The position numbers were made by a program, and so were the translations under genes. The notes under the pieces are model-generated. The model saw only the letters and a list, made by a program, of their open reading frames with translations, had not been told where the DNA came from and ran no database searches. 64,000 nt of DNA from Culex pipiens pallens (taxonomy: Eukaryota > Arthropoda > Insecta > Diptera > Culicidae): NCBI RefSeq assembly GCF_016801865.2, contig NC_068937.1, positions 122,051,225 through 122,115,224 of the forward strand, given 5' to 3'. Positions 34,182 through 46,700 of this stretch are shown piece by piece (position 1 is the stretch's first letter; each line of letters starts with the position of its first letter).

Positions 34182-35399
34182 CACGGTGCTCAAAATACCG
34201 TTATTATGAAAAAAAATATGCACTCCGAGATTTTTTTGGGTCTATCGATTCCTTACACCATAGCGCATCTCTGTGCAAAAAATAAAAACATTCGCTGATG
34301 TAGTTTTCGAGATACAGCCCTTTTAAGATGTTACATCCGATTTTTAATAAGAAAACCAAAACAATCAATACAATTTCAGCACTTTAAAGAATATGCATTT
34401 CGAGATAATGATGTTTTTTACTTCATATGACTGTCAAGCATCTCTGGGCCAAGTTTCAGACGGTTTGCTGATGTAGTTCTCGAGACACAGCCATTTTAAA
34501 ATGTTATTTCCAATTTTGCAAAGAAAATCCATAAAATCAATACAATTTCAGCACTTTAAAGAATATGCATTTCGAGATAAAGTGTTTTTTGCTTCATATG
34601 ACTGTCAAGCATCTCTGGGCCAAGTTTCAGAAGGTTTGCTGATGTAGTTCTCGAGATACAGCCATTTTAAAATGTTATTTCCGATTTTTTCAAAGAAAAT
34701 CCATGAAATCAATTTAATTTCAGCATTTTAAAGAATATGCATTTCGAGATAATGATGTTTTTTGCTTCATATGACTGTCAAGCATCTCTGGGCCAAGTTT
34801 CAGAAGGTTTGCTGATGTTGTTTTTGAGGAACAGCCGAATTAATTTGCTATTTCCGACTTTTAACGCCGATTATACAGATATTCTTTGAAAAAGTCGGAA
34901 ATAACATTTTAAAATGGCTGTATCTCGAGAACTACATCAGCAAACCTTCTGAAACTTGGCCCAGAGATGCTTGACAGTCATATGAAGCAAAAAACATCAT
35001 TATCTCGGATTGCATATTCTTTAAAGTGCTGAAATTGTATTGATTTTATGGATTTTCTTTGAAAAAATCAGAAATAACATTTTAAAATGGCTGTATCTCG
35101 AGAACTACATCAGCAAACCTTCTGAAACTTGGCCCAGAGATGCTTGACAGTCATATGAAGCAAAAAATACCTTTATCTCGAAATGCATATTCTTTAAGGT
35201 GCTGAAATTGTATTAATTGTTTTGGTTTTCTTATTAAAAATCGGATGTAACATCTTAAAAGGGCTGTATCTCGAAAACTACATCAGCGAATGTTTTTATT
35301 TTTTGCACAGAGATGCGCTATGGTGTAAGGAATCGATAGACCCCAAAAAATCTCGGAGAGCATATTTTTTTTCATAATAACGGTATTTTGAGCACCGTG
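34182..35399. mobile_element. large foldback element 2 with internal tandem repeats
   Basis: Ends CACGGTGCTCAAAATACCG and the exact complement at 35381-35399. Arms are about 600 bp and meet near 34870. Each arm contains tandem copies of a roughly 155-bp unit (TTCGAGATAATGATG, CTTCATATGACTGTCAAGC, AAGGTTTGCTGATGTAG), three in the left arm. It directly adjoins foldback element 1. No protein is encoded. Confidence 0.9.
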
Positions 35400-37781
35400 T
35401 ATATAATATCCAGCTGACCTAATTCACCCTTTATTGCTTTTGTCCGCGGTCAATGGAGAGTCAACCCAAATAAATTAATAAAACACATCACCATCAATTA
35501 ATTTTTATTACTTTTTATTTCGCTCTTTTCCATTCTTTATTAATGTTAATTTCACTGACTTCTGGTTCACAATCGCCGTGTTTGCTTTTTGCCGCAAAGT
35601 TATTCCCGCGCCACTGTTGGTTTGTTGATTTTTTTAAATGTTGCACCTATTTTTTCTGTTTACATTATCCCGTCGCGCGAAATGAGATGGTTCATTGATT
35701 TTTTTTTCTGGAATTTATTTCACCTTTTTTTCCGCAACGCCTCGCGAGCCTCGATAAAAATAATACTGCGTTTATTTTCCATTACGATCATAATTGGGTT
35801 TGCGTGGTGCGTGGTAACCTTTTATGATTTGTAGCCGTTTGTGGAAATCGCTGCGGGGGGTTTTATTTTTAAATTTTATTATTGCCACGTGGAATTTGTT
35901 TCACCTATTTACAGGACGCTGTTTTCTGCGATTTAAATTTGGAAAGAAAATTGAGCGACCTGGCAACAGTGCTTCGCTCATTGGCCGCTGCGTGGCGCTC
36001 GCGTCACCGAGGAGTGAACCGCCATTGTTCTCTTTTCGCTTGTTTGACGTCTGTGAGAAAATATATTACACATATACTATTTTTGTGGGTGTTTGTGTGT
36101 GTGTCTTTCTGTATGCATCGACCGTGTGTCTTACTGTTGTTCTACTGCACAGAAAATAATTGCATTCAAGTTTCGTTACTGTTTTAATTCTTCTTTTAGT
36201 TGTTTTCAAGTAATATCATTTGATGTAGGAATCATTCATCTGTCTTCAGTACAGTAATTGTAGTAGTGTGTTGCGGAAGTGTTGCTTTTTTTCAATAAAG
36301 GCTGCAAACAGGGAGTTGCGGGATTCGCGGATGTGGGCGCATTCGGTAATTGGTAAGTAGAAAAATAAAGGGCTTTTTGATGTTTTGTTTTCTTATCGGT
36401 AAGGTAGATTTAGGTTTTTATTCTTTTTTGTTTAGGGAGGATAAGTTGTGGATCAATTCTTCGTAACAGTGGAAGCCTCAAACATTACTTTATTGACATG
36501 TTTCGAATTTGTGACTGGAGAAAAGGATTTGGGGCGGATGCGTTATTTGTCTGCGTGCACAATGTTAGTCATATTGTTTTGCGTGTATAAATAGTAGATC
36601 TCTGTTTTGCGAATGTGTTGGGCTGTGTAAGTGTGAGTGTGGTTTACGAGTTTAAAATAAACACCTTTCACAGTTGCTCGACTCTCGGTTGCTTTTCCAT
36701 AAATTTGATTTATTTAAAGATTAGAATCACATTCAACTTATTTGAATTAGTTGCTTTATTAGTTTAAGTTTCATCCATTCGCCTTAACTTTTAATATAAT
36801 TTATGTATAAAATTAGTTCTTCTCGACAAGTTAAGTTATTTATAAGTTTTTTTTCTGTTGATTTTCTTTGTTCAAAATTTATTCACAATAAAAGCTTTAT
36901 CTTTTCACTTTGCGCCACCGCTCAAACTAATTTCATTATAGCTAGTTTGGAATGTATCACTATTTACATGATTACTTTTATTAGTTGCTGTGTAAATTAC
37001 TTTATCCTACATCGTGTCAGTGTGGTTTGTGTGTGATTTTGGGTGCATTCTCTCTCTTATCACTGAGTCTCAACTGAGTCGCGCACAATCTCCAAAAAGC
37101 GGGTTCATTTAAAAAATGTGTTGTTGTTTGCAAACGCGGCAAAAATTTCGATGAATTTAGACACCTTTTGTTCTTCTATAAAACCGAGAATTGGTGAAAT
37201 TTTGGCAGGTTTCGTTTGTTGATGGTTTTTCTTTTGTTCGTTTTCTTTCGCGTATGAATTGCATGGAATGATTTGTTTCAGTGCAGCCGGAAATGTGACT
37301 TGTAGAGCGGCGCTGCGATCGCGTGAGGGACTGTCAAAACGTGTCTGCCCAGCAGTTTTGAGCTGCCGGGGGTTGAGTAAGGTGCTTGGCCATCGCTAGC
37401 GCAGAATGTTTGTGAAAGAATTTGTGGTGAGTCCAACGATTTGCTAGTTTTACTATCTTTTTTTCAAGATCTACTTGTTCTGATATGCTTCCATTCGAGA
37501 AAATAGGTCGTGTAAATATCAGATCCGCAAATATCCGTCTAGTTTTGATTGATCGCGATCGGTGATTGATGTGTGCTGATTTCTTCTATCTTCCCGTAAA
37601 ATGTTCTTGGCACTTGATAAAAACATAAACTAATCTGGTTCTTTTGTTTTGGAGGAAGGGGTTGTTAAAATCAGGGAGTTCTTTGCTTTAAAATCGATAT
37701 GAACACGAGGGCCGCCGGCGCCGGCAGCGGCCCTCCCACGGGGTGACTAATTCGCGCTATCTATGCTGCCTAAGCCTAAGG
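35400..37781. other. intergenic DNA and probable kuzbanian 3' UTR
   Basis: No coding sequence. The right part (approaching 37781) should be the 3' UTR of the minus-strand kuzbanian gene, which stops at 37782. The complement of AATAAA occurs several times leftward, but I cannot choose the used site. 36060-36660 is TG- and T-rich. Confidence 0.45.
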
Positions 37782-40700
37782 TTATCTGTCCAGGTTCTCG
37801 GCGTCTGACACCATGACCTCCATATCCGAGGGCAGCGGATCGTTGGAGGGCCACTCGAAGGCCTGTCGTTCGTCGCAGGACGACGTGTGTGGCCTCCGAT
37901 CCGGAGGGCCGGGTGGTTTGTGGCCACTTTTCGCCACATTCAGCGAAGTCTGCCGGCTGAGGATGAGGTTGTGGTTGTTGGAGGTCGACGGGCCGCCGCC
38001 GGGTCTACTACTGCTACTGGGACCTATACTACTGCGCCGTTGGGCGCCACTTCCGGAGCTACCGGAAGCCGGAATGTTGTTACTACTGGAGGTTCGGGCG
38101 ATTTTCTGCTTCTTGATGCTGCTGCTATCTACTGGTTTGACACTGGTACTATGCCGCCGGCCGATGGACGGTTCGTGGGGTGGTTCCTGGTTGAGATACT
38201 GGCTGGAGGAGCCCTGCCGCTTCATCGAGTGGAGGTTCGACGTGGATCCGGAGTGCCGCTGGTGCAGACTGGTCGAGCTGGATCGTCGCTTCTCGGCGAA
38301 GCTGTTTCGCTTGCTGCTGCCGGTTCGCTTGGCCAGGTTCGTTGTGCTCGAACGGATGAGACTTTCGGTGCTTTCACCGCCGATGGCGCCACCGTACGAC
38401 CGGCGGTTCTTGTCACGTTCCCGGCTGTTGGTGCTACTGCCAGGTCGTTGATGGTTGAGGTGCGCCGCCCCCGGATGGACTATGTTGCTACCACTAGCGC
38501 TACGGTTGATGCGGAACGTGGCCGTGTTGATGGGCGCTGGAGGTGGCACTGAGTTGGGCAGTTCGGTCGAGCCAAACTGGAGATTCTCGTACACATGAGG
38601 GTCGGTCGTGGTTGGGACCGGTCCACCGTCTGGAGCTACGTTCCGTGGATTCAACGTTTCGTAGTTTGGCTCGGACATGATCGGCATCACGTCGTCCAGT
38701 GCCGGCCGTACCAGAATCGCTGGCCGACCCCGCTGGGACTCGGATTGGATGGCAGCGGCTACCCGCTTTCGGTCGACCATTCGACCCTTCCGCTTGCCCA
38801 CGGGACCAGCCACGATGTGAGTCTTGACGGAGGGATCGTTTTTGGACAGCTTTAAGCTGAACTTGAACGGCGGCTTGTACACCACTTGAAGTCGGACCTT
38901 CTCGTTGATGTTCCCGACCGACTTGGTCTTCACGCGGTTCTTCTTCGGCGATCGCTGCTGTGGCGCAGGTTGTGCCAGCTGTGGCACCGCCGTTCCGGTC
39001 GTCAAATGCTCCGGCGTCGACTGGCTCTTGTTCATAATGTTGGTGATTTTGGACGCGTGCTCAAACTGGTTCGTGGCGTTGGTCACGATCGGAGACTCCA
39101 GCAACCAGCGGTGAACCTTCCCGAACGTGTTCGTATGACCGTGCCCATCGGTCCGACTTGAATAGTCGATCACTTCTTTGTGTTTTGATTTGGTCTTCTT
39201 TTTCTTCTGCTTCACCACCGGTTCCTTCACCGGTGACTCATCCGAGGGCACGCCGGGTTGCGTCCCAGCACTGGATCGCTTCTTTTTCTTCTTCAGCAAC
39301 TTCTTGGGACTATCCGTTCCACCGGTGGTCGTCGTCGTAGTCTTGCCGACGTGTCGCTTAACCTGCTTAATGACCACCGCGGCCGGGTTGTTCGTTGACG
39401 ATCTGGACAGATGGAACCGATCCTTGGAGGTGGACGGAATCATTGTCACCGGATTTCCGGCTGCCGCTGCCGTGGTGACTACTCCGCCGTTCGGACCGTT
39501 GGCTGTGGCGAGCAGCTGCTTCGGAACGCCGGCCACCAGCACTTGCTGACCGTTCTGACCCGGCGGAAGGGGACCCGTTTTGGAGCCCTTGCCCGATCGC
39601 TCGCCACGGACCTTTTTCTTCAGCGGCACCTTGGTACGGACGGCCGTGTGCACTATGACGCCATTGTTGTCCTCCGGCAGCCGGACCGTCTCCGTGGTCG
39701 CCGAGTGGATGATCGTGACCGTCTTCAGCTTGAGGCTTGTCCGCTTGCCCAGCAGTTTCGCGCTCAGTACCTGGTGTAAGGGGGGAAGACAGGGAAGAAG
39801 TGATGTTAGATCAAGTTTGGACAAGGGGACTGTTTTGAAGATCGCCAAAAAGGGAGTCGGACTAGCAAGACTACCGGAGCTTCGAGCGGAACTAGCGGCC
39901 ATTTTGTCGGAGTTGGGGAGGAACCTCTTGAAAACTCACAATAACTCTCAATGTCCAGCGGAATGTCCTTCCACTTGCGCAGCGAGTGGCGTGTCTTCTG
40001 AGAAGAGCCGAACGAAACCAGTGTAAAGTCGGTGCGTTGTAAACGAGTTGGAAGGATACTTACCAGTAGGGCAAGGATGATGACCGCTACCAGAGCGACT
40101 GCCGGCCAGTTGGACACGACCCACTTTTTGAAGCTGGCAATGCTCTCCTCGGAGAGAAGCAGCTTCCGGAGGGTGGCCAGCGGTCCCGATGGGTCCACTT
40201 CGCGGCACTTTTGCGACACGTCGCAGTACCCGTTGTAGTCGTTGCACGGAGTGCCAGGTTTCGCGTACATATCGGGCACGTCGAACGGTGGATCGTTCCA
40301 ATCGAACGAGCTGAGGCAAGGCTTGTCCTCGCCAGGTTGCTTGCAGCACAGCTCGCAGGCCCGGATGGCCGGATCGTTCGGACCGACCGCGCACTGGCAC
40401 GACTCCAGCCCGTACGCCAGACAGATCGAGCCGGTGCACTCGCCCATGTAGCACACGTACTCCTTGTTGCAGATCGTCTTGTTGGGCTTGTTAACGGACG
40501 CCGGGCACACCGGCATCGTGCCGTCGCAGAACGCCGGATCGCGACATCCGTTGTCCTCGCGGCACTTGTCGCCGAGCTTCAGCGTGCACTCCAGCGTACA
40601 GCACGGACCCTGTGACGGGCTGCACTGCGATCTGTGAATAGATATCAGTTAACACCAAAACATCAGGAAACCCAAGCCCAAATCCACTCACTTCGGCGTC

Positions 40701-43700
40701 AACGTGCACGGCTTCTGGTCGATACGCGGATGCCTGGACATCGGGTAGCAACAGGAATCCTTGCAGTCCTCTTCCCAGCCGCAGTCGCACTGCTCACCGG
40801 GCTCCACCACGCCGTTGCCGCAGATCGATGCCTGGGGTTCTGTAACGAAACAATTTACGAAACGGTTAAGCAACGCTGGTCTCAATCAAACCCGGGTAGA
40901 GCCCCATTACCGGTAAAGCACCCCTTGGCGCTGCGAGCCTTCGCGTTCAGCACCGGTTCGATGGCCTTGAGCGAGCACGGCGAAAATTTGTTGTTGTTGC
41001 GCTTGTCGCCGGACGTGGCCCGGGCGAACATGATAAAGTTGCCGTCCTCGCCGCCCGGCGTGCACTGCTCCGGATCGTGCTGGAACAGAAACAAGCGTAA
41101 TTATTGTAGCATCGTGTTGGAGGGGAAATTAAGTGGCGCCAATTATCGTTTCGGAGAGTAACATAACCTGCAATATTCAACATGTGACCGGATTTGAGGA
41201 AAACGTTAGGGGGTGGGGTCTCAAAACAGAGAAAGACCCTATCCGGAACCGGACCCGAAAGGGTGTGTACATAACTCACGTTGAGTTACGGCGTGAAATG
41301 GGTCAGGGAAGGTTGGCTCCCGTGGGAAAAATAACGAAATATGACCGTCCGACGGACAGCTGTATGCAAATAGTGAGCGAAAGTGGTCCGACGGTTATTC
41401 TGTGCTCCGGAAAGTGTATGTGTGTATGTTGGTTTTGGCAAGTGCCATAAATGAATTAGATTTTGTGAAATTGCTTTCCATTTACACTGAAAGAAAGGCT
41501 CACAGCAATATCACATGTTTCACACGTAAATCAGCCCCATACGGCTTTACATATGAATGTCATGTGCAAATCACTTGGAAAATTTCCATCGCTCGACACG
41601 CAAAATTCAAAAGCAAAACACGTTAACTTCGCGTGACGACACACATGAATTTGCAATGCTTTTCACATTAATGTTAAATGAGTTTGTAGAGTAAATCAAA
41701 TGGTTTTCTAATGGTATTCAGGTGTGTAAAACAATGAGAGCGGTTTTCTTTATTTTATTTATTAATTTATTTCACGGTTTTTGTAATTATAACTTTTATT
41801 TTTCTAAGTCAAAATATCTGTTTGGGTACATGTAAAAAACGTTAAATCACACATTTCACTTCACTGCTACGCTGCGGACCAGGTTCCGATGGCGCTGTGC
41901 TATCACGAGCAGCGCAATTTGGTAATCGAGGCGCTCAAAAATTACGCCCTACTGTGCCGGTAAATCGTCACGGTCAGGATCGCGAACGGACTCAAGCTTG
42001 CCGATCAAAAGTGCATCAAGACGATCGTACAGCAACTGGCAGCAGGCTGATTCGTATTATCGAGAAACACCGCTTGCAATCTTTTTCCGGAGCTCCAGAT
42101 CGGAGCAGATTCCGAAAACGACCTCTGGCCTGGAAATATAATGTTAATCTGCATGAATTTTAAATTTTCAAGTTTCTTTTGATTTTATTTACCACCAGCG
42201 CGAACATTTTAAAAAATAACTACAGTAATTTGGTTGCAAAAAGAACATTTTAGTCCGATAAGAAAATTTTGCACTGCCGTCGTCCGTGGCCATCTTACTA
42301 ATGAAGAATTTTCGCCACAGGCAAAACAAAACTAAATCATTTCAATCTAACGTGTTTTTCACATCGAAATCAAAGGAAATGACAAATGGGGCGAATCGAA
42401 GTGCAATTCATTTGAATTTAAAGTGAACAGCATACGAAAATATAATGAAGAGTTTTTTGCCAACGATCAGCTGGTACCAAATGAATTTCACATCCATTTA
42501 ACATGGAAAGCATGTGAGAGTCAAAGGAAAAGCACGTGAATTTATTGTGTTGGTTTTTGGAGACTCTCACGTGAAAAAACACATGAGATTGCTATGTTGG
42601 TTTCTTTCAGTGCACTGAAAGAAAGGCTCACAGCAATATCACATGTTTCACACGTAAATCAGCCCCATACGGCTTTACATATGAATGTCATGTGCAAATC
42701 ACTTGGAAAATTTCCATCGCTCGACACGCAAAATTCAAAAGCAAAACACGTTAACTTCGCGTGACGACACACATGAATTTGCAATGCTTTTCACATTAAT
42801 GTTAAATGAGTTTGTAGAGTAAATCAAATGGTTTTCTAATGGTATTCAGGTGTGTAAAACAATGAGAGCGGTTTTCTTTATTTTATTTATTAATTTATTT
42901 CACGGTTTTTGTAATTATAACTTTTATTTTTCTAAGTCAAAATATCTGTTTGGGTACATGTAAAAAACGTTAAATCACACATTTCACTTCACTGCTACGC
43001 TGCGGACCAGGTTCCGATGGCGCTGTGCTATCACGAGCAGCGCAATTTGGTAATCGAGGCGCTCAAAAATTACGCCCTACTGTGCCGGTAAATCGTCACG
43101 GTCAGGATCGCGAACGGACTCAAGCTTGCCGATCAAAAGTGCATCAAGACGATCGTACAGCAACTGGCAGCAGGCTGATTCGTATTATCGAGAAACACCG
43201 CTTGCAATCTTTTTCCGGAGCTCCAGATCGGAGCAGATTCCGAAAACGACCTCTGGCCTGGAAATATAATGTTAATCTGCATGAATTTTAAATTTTCAAG
43301 TTTCTTTTGATTTTATTTACCACCAGCGCGAACATTTTAAAAAATAACTACAGTAATTTGGTTGCAAAAAGAACATTTTAGTCCGATAAGAAAATTTTGC
43401 ACTGCCGTCGTCCGTGGCCATCTTACTAATGAAGAATTTTCGCCACAGGCAAAACAAAACTAAATCATTTCAATCTAACGTGTTTTTCACATCGAAATCA
43501 AAGGAAATGACAAATGGGGCGAATCGAAGTGCAATTCATTTGAATTTAAAGTGAACAGCATACGAAAATATAATGAAGAGTTTTTTGCCAACGATCAGCT
43601 GGTACCAAATGAATTTCACATCCATTTAACATGGAAAGCATGTGAGAGTCAAAGGAAAAGCACGTGAATTTATTGTGTTGGTTTTTGGAGACTCTCACGT

Positions 43701-46700
43701 GAAAAAACACATGAGATTGCTATGTTGGTTTCTTTCAGTGTGTATGAATGGGATTAGGTCGGGTAAAGTGTCGTAAGTTGAACCTAGTTCATCGACTTGC
43801 TTTACGACGAATTCCACCGGGGAAACGGCCGTTTTTGTGATCATATTTCTCAAAAGCTTGAAATTCCTGCACCATCATTTTGACAACGTAAACACTTGTC
43901 AGTGGCGCTACACGTTTACTTACACGTTGAACGATGGAACCAACTCCTGCCAAAACATTACACACTTAGAAAAAACTACGCAAATTCGGCTTTAAACTTT
44001 CCTGTTTCAAATGCATTAATTTCAAGCTTTTCTGGTATCGCAACAGAATAATTCCAGCTTTCGGCTAGCTACCATAATAGAATTATGAATAGTTTCGTGC
44101 CTCTCAGAAGGGCACTTCTGGACCGGAAAATTCGTACTTTACTAATTTATTTAATGCACCTTCTGGGGCAGCTCACAGGTGGTAATGTTCTCGTCAGCAA
44201 GCTGAAAGGAACTATGAACTGACGGTAATTGTAATAGCATAACGCTGATGCACCGCTTTCCAGCCCCGAGGCCGTTTCCGTGAGTGAGATGGATCAGACT
44301 CAATGTATAAACATCCCAGTCCAGTGAACAATTCGAGTACTAATTGTGCCGTGTATGTAGGTGTATTTGCCTTCCATTTTGAAAATTGGATGTGCAAACA
44401 TGTTGCATCGGGAGGCTTCGCCCGAGCTAATCAATTCCGGCAAGCTGCATCATCATCATCTGTATATTTGGTGAATCGATTGCGAATCCGATGATGTATG
44501 CAGAAAATTCCGAACGGACAGGTGTGAAGAGCTAGAAAGAGAGTTCACACCTGCTGAGTTTTAGAGCAAAAAGGGTGAACCCGTCAAAAGCAGGTCACCA
44601 AATTTCGGAGGATGCACTGCTGCTGGCCCCACGGAGGGATCGATTTTTGTTCGATTGTTCACCCCTCCAAAATCGTTGCTATACAGAGGACTGGCCGAGA
44701 CGAACCGGAAATTGAAGTAAGGGTTTGGCACACAACGTAATCGAAATGGAAATGCATCGAGAGATTGAAGAGTGTGACGGGTGATGGTCCAGATCGGAAG
44801 TGTGTGTGTGTTCCAGCGGTTCCAATTTACGTCTTTCAATTTACGTCTTTTGAAATTATGGTTAAATCATGACTCGATGTTGCGAAAGCTGATTGAATAG
44901 TACCCTCAATATGAGTAATTTTACTTGAGCGTGTAGACACTGCACGTTTGACAGTTCGACAGGTCGCAGTTTGTGTTCAACGTAGCAAGAATTATTACTA
45001 AATTTTTCGAGCTTTTGAGAAATATGATCACAATATCCGGCGCAACATTGTTCCTGACTACGACAGCCTTTCCGGGGGACAGACAGAGTCGAGTGGAAAT
45101 TTTCCTCGTCAAGCTGCGACGCCAACAAAGTGTTTCTCCGCGTTTTACTGTCGCCGTCAGTTCAGCACTTTGTTCCGTCTTCCCGGTGTGGGGGGATCAT
45201 CATCAACAAGGAACATTTTGATGCACAGCAATTTTTGTTGCGATATTGTGCAGCCAGTTGGACGCAAACACACAAAGTTATCGAGCTATACTTTTCATAA
45301 AATTTATTCCCCCAGCGAGCGCGCGAGACCGGAGCGGGAATGTCCGCCTCCGGGTCCGAATTTATGGACTTGATTAGTGCCTTCTCACTTTGTCAGTTTT
45401 TATTTCGTGCCACGGACACGGGCGTCGTGGCCAACTATAAAAATGGCGGACAGCAGCAGCAACAAAAACGAGCCATAAAAGAAAGCGGAAGTAAGGCCGG
45501 GAAGCAGGACTGGAGGGGTCAGCCGGAAATTTATTACAATCATTATTGAACCATAAATTGTTAGCTCCTTCGCGCGCCACGTTCTGGGGTTGCACTTCGC
45601 TTCCGGGGGCCTAAATTTATACTTTTTTGTGTTCCGTTGGAGGAAGGAAGCTATCTCGCAGGAAGTGCAACCGGTTGCACGTGTGGTTTCGCGCAGAGAG
45701 GCAATTAGGGAAAATTATTCCTGATGAATTGAGTCCAAAATAACAACTTTGACGACCGGAAGTGGGCTGTCCCTCCCCGGAGGACAGTGCTCATTTGTCA
45801 ATAAGCGAAAGTTCCATACCGCGGCAGGTTGGCCATAAAGAAGCCACCTGGACTTGGGGCCCATCATGGCAAACGATTTATGCCAGGTGATTAATTTCCG
45901 GTCCGGCCACAAATGGGCGCGGACAATGTCAGGAAGCTTAGTTAGTCCTCGCTGCTTTCTCTTTGAATTGTGGTGGTGGTAATAAAGTGATTTAATGGGG
46001 ACCGTGGTCATTTGGGCGCGTAACTCCAGGGCAAATTGGTCGATTGGGAAATGGTTGTTAATTCAGTGGGAGAGGGGAATTGTTATAATGGGGAGGGAAA
46101 AGTTGTAATTTAAAGTTATTGTTGAACTCGGTTGGTTTTTTTTGCAGCCCTACGGGCTAGCAGCAACTGGTGTGACTCAATGTGAATTTCAGAATAGGAA
46201 CATCGAAGCGGGCAAAAAAGTTTACAGCTGAATGTTGAATGGAAAAGTTATTACAATTGACTGACAGGATACAAATAGAGTCTGAAACTCGTTACACGAC
46301 AGAGTCATGTGCTCTAGAAGGTTTTTATCGGTAAAATGGCGGTAATTGTGAGAGAACGTCACATGTAAAAATTAGTTAGTGTCAGTTACAAGACAATAAA
46401 AAATGATAAGAAATTTGTAAATTTTTTATGTAGTGGGTAGAAAATACAATTTTCCTATCATCTTTTTTCCAAAATCTTGCACAAATAATTATGCGGTTAA
46501 TCCACGTTTGTACTAAAATGCCTAAAATTGGGTTATCTAAACAACTAAAATTTTAAAATTGGTGTTGTCAAATATTTTCCGGACAGCTTACCCGTACATA
46601 CGATTTCCATCGTAAAACCACACCAAGGTGGACTCAAACTTGACCCAGTTTCGTAGCAAAAGCACTCTTACCACAGTAGTAAAGCACTCTTCTTGGTTCA

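Noticed and set aside
37813..40615. Several plus-strand frames of 80-220 codons opposite kuzbanian
   Set aside because: They are antisense shadows of the GC-rich kuz exons; the minus strand has clear homology and splice sites.
41897..42163. 88-codon frame inside the 1128-bp element as a transposase
   Set aside because: Too short, no catalytic motif, and identical in both copies simply because the copies are identical.
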